Shown here in pieces: positions 1 to 10,300 of a DNA stretch of 64,000 bases. The notes below the pieces were generated by a model, which was not told where the DNA came from, made no database searches, and saw nothing but the letters and a program-made list of their open reading frames with translations. The translations under genes were made by a program, and so were the position numbers. Position 1 is the stretch's first letter. Each line of letters begins with the position of its first letter. The DNA is from Oscillospiraceae bacterium (lineage in GTDB: Bacteria > Bacillota > Clostridia > Oscillospirales > Oscillospiraceae), in assembly GCA_017412765.1 (NCBI GenBank), contig JAFPWN010000047.1, forward strand, positions 1 to 64,000, given 5' to 3'.

Positions 1-1
1 C

Positions 2-133
2 GAGAACGTAGCGGAGATCGGCGGACCCGAGGTGCCGTTTCTCGGCAGACTCCTCAGGCATTTGAAGAATACCACAGAGAAGCAGGCTGAGGAGGCTATA
101 CCGGAGGAGGGGAAAAGCGATGACCCCGCTTGA
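2..133 (+). CDS. Phage holin, C-terminal fragment (partial at window start)
   Basis: The last 43 residues of a protein entering from the left are visible, in the frame that ends TGA at 131-133. The segment ENVAEIGGPEVPFLGRLL followed by a charged tail resembles the C-terminus of the phage holin_4 family, whose members typically end in a helix of the type ENxxxxGxPxPxxLxxLL. The membrane segments expected upstream are outside the window. The frame overlaps the start of the endolysin gene by 14 bases, the usual holin-endolysin arrangement. The family call is based on this short match and the neighbour, so it is moderate. Confidence 0.55.
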   Translation, partial: ENVAEIGGPEVPFLGRLLRHLKNTTEKQAEEAIPEEGKSDDPA

Positions 134-743
134 GATTGCGATAGGCGAGATCGGCGTTACAGAGAACCCGAAAAACTCAAATAACGTGAAATACAACACG
201 TGGTACTACGGGCGAGAGGTCAGCGGCGACGCTTATCCGTGGTGCATGGCGTTCGTTCAGTGGTGCTTCGACAAGGCGGGGCTTCCGCTGCCGTACAAGA
301 CGGCGAGCTGCTCTGCGCTACTGGGCTGGTACAAGAAGAACGCGCCGAGCTGCGTTTCCTACGGAGCGCGCAAGGGCGATATTGCGATCTTCACGTTCGG
401 CCACACCGGGATCGTGGAGAGCGTGACGAGCGACACCGTGACCTGCATTGAGGGCAACACAAGCGCAACGAACGCCTCGAACGGCGGCGAGGTCATGCGC
501 GCGACGAGGCCGCTCAGCAAGGTGAGCGCCTTTATCCGGCCTTTTGACGAGCCGGACTACCTCACCGGCGAGGAGATATTCCTGAGGCTCAGCGCCTACC
601 TCGCGGAAAAGCCCGCGCCGGATTGGGCGGCGGACGAGCTTGAGGAGGCGAAGAGCCTCGGCATCACCGACGGCACCGCGCCGGAGATGTTTGCGACCCG
701 CGCGCAGGCCGCGATCATGGTAAAACGAGCGGGGAAAATGTAA
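120..743 (+). CDS. Phage endolysin: CHAP amidase/peptidase with SLH-like C-terminus
   Basis: This 207-residue protein should cut host peptidoglycan at lysis. The N-terminal 140 residues form a CHAP-type domain: the catalytic Cys lies in YPWCMAFVQWCF (about residue 41) and the catalytic His in FGHTGIVE (about residue 99). After a short linker the last 45 residues (from about 160) have the pattern of one S-layer homology motif: W/A-rich helix, AKSLGITDGT, then a TRAQAAIMVKRA helix. Such motifs bind pyruvylated wall polymer, which fits a host carrying CsaB and an SLH protein. The gene has no signal peptide, consistent with holin-dependent export, and overlaps the preceding holin gene. Confidence 0.85.
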   Translation: MTPLEIAIGEIGVTENPKNSNNVKYNTWYYGREVSGDAYPWCMAFVQWCFDKAGLPLPYKTASCSALLGWYKKNAPSCVSYGARKGDIAIFTFGHTGIVESVTSDTVTCIEGNTSATNASNGGEVMRATRPLSKVSAFIRPFDEPDYLTGEEIFLRLSAYLAEKPAPDWAADELEEAKSLGITDGTAPEMFATRAQAAIMVKRAGKM

Positions 744-747
744 GAGC

Positions 748-775
748 AAGGGGCGGGGACAAATTCCCGCCCTTA
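748..775 (+). terminator. GC hairpin after endolysin gene
   Basis: GGGCGGG (751-757) pairs with CCCGCCC (766-772) across an AT-rich loop, between the endolysin stop and the next ribosome binding site. There is no long T-run, so it may be an attenuator or mRNA-processing hairpin and not a full terminator. Confidence 0.4.
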
Positions 776-799
776 GCTGAAAAGAAGGGAGAGAAAGGA

Positions 800-2779
800 A
801 TGCTGCCGGAGCTTCCGATAAATAAAGGAAAACGCAGGCGTCAGATAGTAGAGTTCCGAGGACTTAATCTCACGGAGAATACGCGGGAGGGAGAATTCCG
901 CGACACTCTCGGTCTCAGCTCTGAGGGCTACCCGCTCATCACGCAGATGGTGCCGAGGACGGAGATAGAGGGGTACGCTGCTCCCCACGATCTGTATGAA
1001 TGGGACGGACACCTCGTTTTCGTCAGCGACGGTATACTGTACTACGACTATGAGGCGCTCGACAACGTAAACGCAGAGCCGAAGCAGTATGCCGTTGTAA
1101 ACACTAAGCTCATTATTTGGCCCGACAAGACCTATATAGATCTTACAAACGGCGAATACGTTAAGCTCGACGCCTCTGTGGCGCCGACCGGCGCAGGCAC
1201 TTTTACACTGACAAGCAGCTCCATTACATCGGTTCTTGAGCCGAAGCTTAAGGAGGATACTCTTTTGGCGCCCATCTTCGGCGGATACGTTGACCGGTGG
1301 ACTCCGACTCTGTACACATACGGGAAGGATAAAAGCGCCGTAGAGGCGTGCTGGAACAGCTCAACACAGGAATGGAACCTTGCGGCGCTCGGCGAGCTTG
1401 AGACGCTGAAAAGCGTATGGAGCGACTACTGGAGCAGGGTGCCGGTGATAACCGCCGGGGATATCATAATACCGAGCGTTTCGGGTAACAGCTATTCGAT
1501 GGTATCGGGCTTCAATGACGCCGACGCTTCCAATCCGCCGAACAGGGACTATCTCGGCTCTCAGCCGGGATATTACGCCCAGTACGTCAGGTGGGACGGC
1601 ATAATAGGAGCCTATCCATACGCCTGCCGTCAGAATATGTATTACGACGTATACAAGGTCGGTATGCATAACAGGCTGTTTTCCGACGTTTTCGAGCCTG
1701 GACAGTGGGTGCAGCTTTCTACAGAACCGGAGGGACTTCTCATAAGCGAGCCGGTCAAGATAAGCGCAATAGACGATACGACGAACACCGTTACCTTCGA
1801 GAGCGAAATATACGAGGGCGAGACTGCGCCGACACTCACAAGCTTTCGCGTTACAAGGGCGATGCCGGACCTCGACTATATCTGCGAGCGCAATAACCGC
1901 CTATGGGGTGTGAATAACCGCGACAGAGTTATCCGCTGCTCTGCTCTCGGTGAGCCCTGGGACTTCTGGACTATGGGCACTGACGCCGGAGCGTGGGCAG
2001 TAGCGGTTGGCTCCGAGGGAGAGTTTACCGGCATCTGCGACTACGGCGGCGCCGTATGCTGCTGGAAGGAAGGATATCTGCACCGCGTTCTCGGGGAATA
2101 TCCCTCAGAGTTCTACATATCAGATTTCCGAGTTACCGGCGTGCAGAAGGACTGCCACCGCTCGATGTGCATTATAAATGAGGTGCTTTATTACCGCTCT
2201 CCCTATGGCATTTACGCCTATGGAGGCAGTACGCCGGGGCTTATAAGCTATAACCTCGGTACCGGGAGGCTCACTGAGGCCGTCGGAGGTACGGACGGAC
2301 GGCGGTATTACGTCTCAGCCTATAACGAGGACGGCGACGGAGTTCTCTACTCCTACGACCTAACCCACGGAATATGGATGAAGGAAGAAAACCGATACTG
2401 CGACAGTATGACCTACTGCGAGGGAGTTTTCTATTACACTGCGGAGGGCAAGCTCTTTAAGCTCGACAAGACCGGGGAGACCGGAGAGTGGCTTGCGGAG
2501 CTTGTTGCGATTGACGAGACGGAGCATATACACAAGTATTATTCAAAGCTCGACCTGCGATTCGATTTTGACGCGGGATCTTCACTCCGGCTCGATATCA
2601 GTGAGGACAGAGGAGCTTACCATACTGTATGGGAGAATACCGAAGAAAGAGATTTGACCAAGATGATACCCATAGCCATTAAGCGGTGCGATAGACTGAG
2701 AATAAGGCTGTCAGGCACCGGGCGCGTGACAGTGCGCTCGATTACAAGAGAGTACACGGAAGGAAGCGATAAGGATTGA
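800..2779 (+). CDS. Phage virion protein, beta-propeller-like
   Basis: A 659-residue protein of the phage late region, with a ribosome binding site GGGAGAGAAAGG just before the ATG. It has no signal peptide or membrane segment. It is rich in aromatic and acidic beta-strand-type repeats such as YYRSPYGIYAYGG, GRRYYVSAYNEDGDGVLYSYD and FYYTAEGKLFKLDKTG, which read like successive blades of a propeller. Comparable proteins in short-tailed phages stabilise the portal or neck, so a head-tail closure or tail-hub role is likely. This is inferred from composition and position, and I do not recognise a specific family. The last base of its stop overlaps the start region of the next small gene. Confidence 0.6.
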   Translation: MLPELPINKGKRRRQIVEFRGLNLTENTREGEFRDTLGLSSEGYPLITQMVPRTEIEGYAAPHDLYEWDGHLVFVSDGILYYDYEALDNVNAEPKQYAVVNTKLIIWPDKTYIDLTNGEYVKLDASVAPTGAGTFTLTSSSITSVLEPKLKEDTLLAPIFGGYVDRWTPTLYTYGKDKSAVEACWNSSTQEWNLAALGELETLKSVWSDYWSRVPVITAGDIIIPSVSGNSYSMVSGFNDADASNPPNRDYLGSQPGYYAQYVRWDGIIGAYPYACRQNMYYDVYKVGMHNRLFSDVFEPGQWVQLSTEPEGLLISEPVKISAIDDTTNTVTFESEIYEGETAPTLTSFRVTRAMPDLDYICERNNRLWGVNNRDRVIRCSALGEPWDFWTMGTDAGAWAVAVGSEGEFTGICDYGGAVCCWKEGYLHRVLGEYPSEFYISDFRVTGVQKDCHRSMCIINEVLYYRSPYGIYAYGGSTPGLISYNLGTGRLTEAVGGTDGRRYYVSAYNEDGDGVLYSYDLTHGIWMKEENRYCDSMTYCEGVFYYTAEGKLFKLDKTGETGEWLAELVAIDETEHIHKYYSKLDLRFDFDAGSSLRLDISEDRGAYHTVWENTEERDLTKMIPIAIKRCDRLRIRLSGTGRVTVRSITREYTEGSDKD

Positions 2780-2922
2780 AAAGTATTGACAGAACACCGC
2801 CAATGCCGACCGGCGACCCGCAGCGCGACTCGGCGGCAGCGCTCGAATATCTCAGATACCTTTCCGAGCGTCTTAATTACATAATCGCAGCGGAAAACAA
2901 GAAGGAAAGGGGAAACAGTTAA
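2776..2922 (+). CDS. Small phage protein, 48 residues, TTG start
   Basis: This short frame starts at TTG 2776, overlapping the stop of the previous gene (TTGA), and ends two bases before the next ATG. The segment AAGGAAGCGATAAGGA directly upstream provides a purine-rich ribosome binding site. The product has a Pro-rich start (RTPPMPTGDPQRDSA) and then one amphipathic helix (AALEYLRYLSERLNYIIAAENKKE) that could form a coiled coil. The tight coupling on both sides is the main evidence that it is real. Function is unknown; position suggests a minor virion or assembly component. Confidence 0.6.
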   Translation: MKSIDRTPPMPTGDPQRDSAAALEYLRYLSERLNYIIAAENKKERGNS

Positions 2923-2923
2923 G

Positions 2924-4300
2924 ATGGCTTTTACAGCAGTACAGCTTGAAGGCGGCAGCTCAAAGAGAAAGAGTACGGTGCCGCAGAAAGACTGGCGCGA
3001 GCTTATTGGAGACGTGCCAATATATCCGGTGCCGGGAACCGGTCCGGGGAGCACGTATCAGACGCCGGAACAGTCTTCTTTGCAGACGGCTTCTGTGCCG
3101 ATAGCCGGTGGCTATGGTAGCCGGCCGGGAACGGCACAGATTATACCGAGACAGGCGGAGCCTTCGGAAATCCCTGCGACAGAGCGGACATCCGGGAGAC
3201 AGACTTCAACCTATTCACTGACGTCAGGCGAGGCACAGACGGACTCACCGGTTGAGGCTGCAGCCACGCTTCTGACGCGGAATGCAGTGCCGCTGACATA
3301 TGAGAGCGCACCGAGCTATACCTCCAAATACCAAACCCAGCTTGATGAGCTGACAGAGGCGCTTCTTAATAGAAAACCGTTCAGTTATGATCCGGAGTCA
3401 GACCCGAATTATATTGCTTATAGAGATCAGTACACGCGGGGCGGTCAGAGAGCTATGGAGAACACCATCGCGCAGCTCTCAGCACGCACGGGCGGGCTTG
3501 CCTCGAGCTACGCCGGAACGGCGGCTCAGCAGGTCTATGACGATTATATGAACTCGCTGAGCGACAAAATCCCGGAGCTCTACCGCGCGGCTTACGATAT
3601 GTACCTCAACGAGGGCGACAGACAGATGCAGAATATTTCGCTGCTTCGCAATCTGGAGGGCGATAACCGCAATATCTTCGACACGGATTATAACCGCTGG
3701 TATCAGGCACAGCGTGACAGAATCGGCGACGCTCAGAGCGAGTATTCAAGGCAGCTTTCTCTTGCGCAGACGGCGGCTGAGTACGGTGACTATTCCGGCC
3801 TCCGCGAACTCGGCATTGAGCCGAACGCGCAGAATCTCTATGACTTCGCCCTTGCTTCGGCCGGAAGAACGACCCCGGTAGGCAGCGGCAGTTCCGGAGG
3901 AAGCGGCAGTTCCGGAGGGGGCGGCAGTTCCGGAGGGGGCGGCAAAGGTGGCAACGATGACGACTACAAGCCGAAACTGACCGCAGCGCAGGTAAACGCC
4001 GCTTTGAAGAACGGAATCAGCACTGATGAGGTCAGAAAAGCCTATGAGTATTACTATGGCGAGCCCTACGGCGAGAGTGAAGAAGAGGCAAACACAGACT
4101 ATGGCGAAGAGACTTTCAACGCGATGAATGAAAACGAGTTCTCTGTTGCCGTTTCCGGCGCGCTTGCCTCTATCCGCAACGGTAAAGAGGATTACGGACT
4201 GAACGCCATTGATAATATGTGGCCTCGTCTCAGCGAGCTTCAGAGAGCAAGAATAAATTCCGCGCTTGTAAAAGAGTTCGGAATCAAGTACGAGAGGTAA
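2924..4300 (+). CDS. Phage virion protein with helical core and Gly-Ser linker
   Basis: A 458-residue protein between the propeller-like protein and the polyvalent protein. Residues 1-130 are low-complexity, Ser/Thr/Pro/Gln-rich. Residues about 130-300 are helical and contain the segment DPNYIAYRDQYTRGGQRAMEN followed by ARTGGLASSYAGTAAQQVYDDYMN, a pattern I associate with an unnamed family common in phages of gut Clostridia. Residues about 318-345 are an almost pure Gly-Ser linker encoded by an 18-bp tandem repeat. A small acidic C-terminal domain follows. Long helices, linker and position just before a giant ejected-type protein suggest an internal or tail-associated virion protein. Function is inferred only from this context. 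Confidence 0.6.
   Translation: MAFTAVQLEGGSSKRKSTVPQKDWRELIGDVPIYPVPGTGPGSTYQTPEQSSLQTASVPIAGGYGSRPGTAQIIPRQAEPSEIPATERTSGRQTSTYSLTSGEAQTDSPVEAAATLLTRNAVPLTYESAPSYTSKYQTQLDELTEALLNRKPFSYDPESDPNYIAYRDQYTRGGQRAMENTIAQLSARTGGLASSYAGTAAQQVYDDYMNSLSDKIPELYRAAYDMYLNEGDRQMQNISLLRNLEGDNRNIFDTDYNRWYQAQRDRIGDAQSEYSRQLSLAQTAAEYGDYSGLRELGIEPNAQNLYDFALASAGRTTPVGSGSSGGSGSSGGGGSSGGGGKGGNDDDYKPKLTAAQVNAALKNGISTDEVRKAYEYYYGEPYGESEEEANTDYGEETFNAMNENEFSVAVSGALASIRNGKEDYGLNAIDNMWPRLSELQRARINSALVKEFGIKYER
3887..3940 (+). repeat. 18-bp tandem repeat encoding Gly-Ser linker
   Basis: Three consecutive 18-bp units (3887, 3905, 3923) share GGCAGTTCCGGAGG and encode Gly/Ser-only residues in the virion protein. The in-frame unit length lets the linker grow or shrink by slippage without breaking the gene. 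Confidence 0.85.
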
Positions 4301-4304
4301 TTAT

Positions 4305-7300
4305 ATGGGGAAGTTTGTAAAAGTCGGAAAGAAAGAAGAGACCCGTGAGCAGGAGAACAACACCGAGAGCAAAAGCGTCGGGCGGTTTGTGCGAGTGGGC
4401 AACAAGAGCACCTCCGATACGCAGCCTAAGACCATATCAGGCGGCAGCCCGATGGCCGACGGCAGCCCGATTACCACCGGGCGCACTGTTCCGGCAAATT
4501 CTTTCCTTGCACATAGGCTGTCAGAGCTTGAAAGGCAGAAAACCACGGCAGCGCCTTCCGAGACTGCCAAGCATACGCCTATTACCACTAATGACCTTAT
4601 TGCCGATACCGGCAATAAGGTAAAGAGAATAAGCGAGGAGGATATTTCCTCGCTTATGGCGCGGCAGAGCGAGCTTGTTCGCCAGGGCCGAGAAATGACC
4701 GATGAATACGACGACGTGAGCGCCCAGCTTCTCGCTGCACAGAGGCAGAACAGAGAGGCAGACCGAATTGACCATGAGGCAAAAGAGGCTGAGAGGGCAG
4801 CACAGCTTGAGGACGGGTACCGCCGCGCTTCGCTCTATGATCTCACAGTAAACGCGGCAAGACGTGGCTTCTATGGAGCGCTTGAAGGCCAGGACAGTTA
4901 CTACGATATGGTAGGACAGCCTAATCAGAAGGAAAGATGGGATAAAGTCCTTGCCAGTGACGACTTCAAATATACGCCGCAGAACTTTGCGGAGGAAGCG
5001 CTTGAAGGAGCTGCACAGCTTCTCGGGCAGCAGGCATATACCATCTTCGGGCCTCGTGCCATCGCTTCCGGCTTAGCGCTCGCCGGTACCGCAGCCCTTG
5101 CCGGTCAAGCAGGACCGCAGGTAGCGCTCCCGGAGGAGGTAATTACAGTTCCGGGCGCCTTTGCCACCGGCCTCGGCGTAAGTTCTGCTATGTCAAACTT
5201 TGAAATCGAGGCAGGAAACGCATACAATGAAATGCTCGAGCACGGTGTTTCTCAGAGAACAGCAAGTCTTGTCGCCCAGGGAGTGGGCGGCGTCAACGCT
5301 CTACTCGAAGCGGCGCAGTTTGACGAGCTTGTCAAGGCATATCAGTCCATAGCAGGCGACCACGTTACCAATCCCATTAAGCGCACAATCTGGGAGGCAG
5401 TCCAGAATTACGGTTATGACCTTCTTAACGAGAGCTTGCAGGAAAGCGCCCAGGAGGGCGTTACAATTGCCGGTACTCAGCTTGGAAGCCTTATTGACAC
5501 CGGAGATGTCGCCTATTCTCCGGAGGAAATAATGGACAGAGAGCTTGAGACCTTCGGCTCGTCTGTGCTCTCGTTCGGACTTATGGGCGCTCCTGCGCTT
5601 GCCGGAAATGTCTATAATTCACGGGCAAGCCGACCGGTGATTACAAGAGAAGCCGCCACTGAGGGGCTTATCCGTGCCGGTGCCGACCAGGAGACCGCAG
5701 AAAACCTTGCACCTATTGTAGCAAGCATTGTAAACGGCGAGGAGATCAGCGGCAACGAGGCGGGCAAGATAGCACGCTCAGAGGCTGCTATTGAGCTTGT
5801 GGAAGCCGCTACCGGTGCCACGATCAACACCGACGCACCTATAAGCGAGGTCAAGAACGCCATAAAGGAGCTTGCAAGGCCGCAGGAGAGCGTAATCGAG
5901 GCAGAGCCGATAAGCAACACCCCCGCAGAGGAAACGGCGCAGGAGAGCGAAATGAACGCTCTTGAAGCCGTGGAGCAGCCGGAGAACGGAGGCACGGTTG
6001 AAGAGCGCACGGCTATTGCAGAGGCTACAAGCAGAGAAGACGATGTAAAGGACACAGATGTCCTTAACAAATCTGAAGCTCCGGCGGCAGAGATGCCGAA
6101 GCGCACCACAAAGAGCGAGGAGAGGCAGAAGGCCAGAGAATTCGTCGAGCGCTTTTCCGATTCCTTCGGTAAGACCGGAAAATCAGTCTTTACCGATATG
6201 TACACCGACGGCCAGGACGCAGCACAGTACGCCGAGGATATGATGAAGGCATATAACATCGGCAAAAAAGGACTCGTGACTGACAGCGAATGGAACAATA
6301 CCGTTATTGTGAGGACGTTCAGATCCGGAGGGGCGACAATACCGCAGCTCAAGGCAGCCTACACGGCAGGTAAGAGCGACGCTGAAAGCGCAAAGCTTAT
6401 AAGCGGAGAAAAGAATGGACTGCCCTTCGACGTTGTGGTTGAGAAAATGCCGACCGGCAACACGGCACTTGCCAATAACGCGAACGAGGGGTATACTGAA
6501 AATAGTAAGAACGGCCTCGGTCGCCTTGTTGCGAGACTTGCAAAGACCGACAAAGCAGAGGTTGACGGCCTTTTCTATACTATCAAGCAAAAGAACGACG
6601 GGTTTTATACCGAGATGAGACGCGACGACCCGGACGGCTATATTACCAACGCAAGAGCAAGCCTATGGAGCGGTGGGCCGTTCGCCACAAGGGAGGAAGC
6701 AGTTGACGATCTTCTCAGTGTTGCAAGAGCAAGCGTTTACAAGGAGAAAGCTGCCGCAGAACGGCCGGAGAGCCGCCCGGCACCGGATCTGAAACAGCCG
6801 GACGCCTGGGATTCCGTCGTTAATGACGAGCGCGTTTCCACAATGAGCGAAGGCGAAAAAGAGGCAGTCAAGGAAATCTTTACGGCGAAGGGCGAGACAA
6901 AAAATCCGCAGGCCGAAATCTCCGACAATGTTCTGAAGCTTGTTGAGAGCGGAAAGCCGCTTTCAAGCGCCGACCTTTTCCGCATTGCCGACAGTGCATA
7001 CGGCGGCACGATGGCAGAGGGCAAATATACCGTAAAGGACGCTTATGACGGTATGGAGCTGGCGGTTAACCGCTATCTGATGAATGCGCGCTTTGTCACG
7101 GAGTCCGCAAACGGCGATATTGAAGCGGCAAAAAGAACGCTTAAAAAGCTCCAGAGCATTCTCTCCCTGCTGCCTACTCAGACGAAGCGCACCGAGGAAA
7201 TGGACAGCTATCAGCAGTTCTCTACACCGCCTACCATCGCTTACCTTGCAGCGTGGACAGCAAACTTCGATAAATCCGACGTCGTACTTGAACCGAGCGC

Positions 7301-10300
7301 CGGCATCGGCGGACTTGCACTCTGGCCTAAAGCCTGGGGAGCGACAGTGTACGGCAACGAGCTATCAGAGAGAAGGCTCGCCTTCCTTAACAAGCTTGGA
7401 CTTGACGGTACTTTCAATCTTAATGCGGAACAAATAAACAATCTGTTGCCGGATGAGATAAAGCCCACGGCGGTTATAATGAATCCTCCGTTTTCATCTA
7501 CCGCAGGAAGGCTTGCAAACAATAACACCGCAAACGCGAAGCGGCACATCGAGCAGGCGCTTGAAAGGCTGGAGGACGGAGGGCGCCTTGTTGCTATTCT
7601 CGGAAAGGGAATGAGCGATGACGCCAGCGCTTTTCGGAGCTGGTGGAGCGACCTTCGGAAAGAATATTCTATCCGCGCGAACATTCGCATAGACGGAGAA
7701 AACTACAAGAAATACGGAACAACGTGGGATATTCAGCTTGCAGTCATTGATAATACCGGCGCGCAGACCGGCAAGACCGTGACCGGCAATTTCACAAACC
7801 TTGAAGACGCTCTTGATGTATTGGAGGGAATAAGAAATGACAGAGAAAGACTTGATACCGGAAGTGAGACGGCTGTTAGAGACGTTCGACACGAAACAGT
7901 GGAGCCCGGAACTGATACCGGGGCACACGCCGACGGTGGAGAGAGACCTCAGCGCGGCAGTGGAACGGACGGCGTCAATGACGGACGAGGAGTTCAGAAC
8001 GGCGCTTCTCAGCGATCCGGAGACCGGGGAAGCTCTGGAAAACGGAGCGGTGGAGGAGGAAATAAATCGGCTGTTCAGACTGTACGCAAGGGAAGCGAAC
8101 AGAACGGAGTACAGCGAAACGAGAACGTCACAGAGAGCCGGGGAGCTGATGGAGGGAGTTCTCAGCGCATTGAACTTGACAGAAGTGATCTGACACCCGA
8201 AAAAGCTAAAGTTAAGGACAGCGGCGACAGCGTTTATTCTGAGTATGTGCCTCGCAAGGCGAGAATCAAGGGCGCTATGAAGCACCCGGCAAAGCTCGTT
8301 GAGAGCGCTGCAATGGCAGCCGTTGAGCCCCCGGACGTGACATATCGCCCGAATCTTCCGGACAGCATAGTGAAGAAGGGTATCCTTTCGGACGCACAGC
8401 TCGAAAACGTTATTTACGCGGGGCAGGCTCACGAACAGAAGCTTCCGGACGGGCAGCGTAAGGGCTTCTTTATCGGCGATGGTACCGGCGTAGGAAAAGG
8501 CAGACAGATAGCCGGAATTATTATGGATAATTTCAGACAGAACAGAAAAAAAGCCGTCTGGATATCCGAAAAGTCAGCTCTTATCAATGACGCAGTTCGA
8601 GATTGGAAGGCGCTCGGGGGCAAAGAGGACGATGTTATCGACCTCAAGAAGATAAAATACAAGTCCGGCGCAAAGATAACCGCAAATTCCGGCATTCTAT
8701 TTAGCTCTTATGATACGCTGAAAACTGACAAGGACGCTCGCTTGAAGCTTCTCAAGGATTGGCTCGGCGAGGACTTTGACGGAGTGATCGCCCTGGACGA
8801 AGCTCACAATATGGGCAATGCCAACGGCAAGAAAGGCACACGCGGCAGCACGAAGCCCTCCGCAAAGGCTCTTGCCGGTATAGATATTCAAAAGGCTTTC
8901 CCGAACGCAAGAATAGTCTACGCTTCCGCTACCGGTGCGACCGACGCAAGCAACTACGCATATTTAACCCGTCTTGGCTTGTGGGGAAAAGGTACCGCTT
9001 TCAATGACTTCAACGATTTTATGTCGAAGATATCAAACGGCGGCCTTGCCGCAATGGAGCTTGTTGCCCGTGATATGAAGGCGATGGGCCTCTATATGGC
9101 ACGCAGCATAAGCTATGACGATGTGAAGTATGACACTCTCACGCACGACCTTACGCCGGTGCAGACCGAGATATATAACACTATGAGCAAAGCCTGGCAA
9201 AAGGTTTTGCAGAATGTGAACAGAGCGCTTGAAATAACCGGGCAGAAGAGCGACGGAATGGCGAGGGGGCGCGCTATGAGCGCAATCTTCGGCACTCAGC
9301 AGCGCTTTTATAATCAGATTCTTACCTCGATGTCTATGCCATCGGTAATTGAAGATATGAAGAAAGAGCTTGCAGCCGGACGGAGCTGCGTTCTTCAGCT
9401 CGTCAACACCAACGCCGCGGCAGCCGACAGAGCCATAGCCAAGAACGCCGAAGAGGGAGGAGACCTTGACGATCTTGACCTCACTCCCTCGGATATGCTT
9501 ATTGAAATGCTGAAAAAGTCATTCCCCATTGAGCTTTACGAGGAGTACACCGATGATGAAGGACGGCTGCGCTCAAGACCTGTTCTCGACGGAAACGGCA
9601 ACCAGGTCATCGACAAGAAGGCACTAAAAATGCGTGATGATCTTATCGCCGACCTAAAGATGATGAAGGTACCGGACGGACCTCTCGAAATGCTGTTTGA
9701 CGCCTTCGGTGAGGAGAACGTTGCGGAGGTCACCGGGCGCACAAGGCGAGTTGTTGAAAAGCTCGACGAAAACGGCAGCCGGAAGAGGGTTATAGAGCGC
9801 CGCTCCAACAACAGCGGTATTGCAGACGCTAATATGTTCCAGGAAGGCAAAAAGCGGATTCTTGTATTCTCTGACGCAGGAGGCACCGGGCGAAGCTATC
9901 ACGCCGATCTTACAGCAAAGAATCAGCAGCAGAGAGTTCATTATCTCCTACAGCCCGGCTGGGAGGCAAGCAAGGCCGTTCAGGGCTTCGGAAGAACGCA
10001 CCGAAGCAACCAGGCAAGCGCTCCTATATTCCGCCTCATAACCACGAACGTTATGGGTCAGAAGCGCTTTACCTCAACGATTGCAAGGCGCCTTGACCAG
10101 CTCGGAGCACTCACAAAGGGGCAGAGGCAGGCGGGAAGCGGCGTTTTCGGTGAGAAAGACAACCTTGAAAATCCGATTGCTATGGACGCACTTTCAAGGT
10201 ACTACAGAAGCGTAAACCCGGAGCTTCTTAAACGCCTCGGACTTTATGAGAAGATATACGATTCGACCGGCAAGTTTAATGAAAACTCCGACGCTCTTCG

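Noticed and set aside
3887..3940. Short tandem repeat considered as a CRISPR-like array
   Set aside because: Units are contiguous without spacers and encode an in-frame Gly-Ser linker. No CRISPR array or cas gene is visible in the window.
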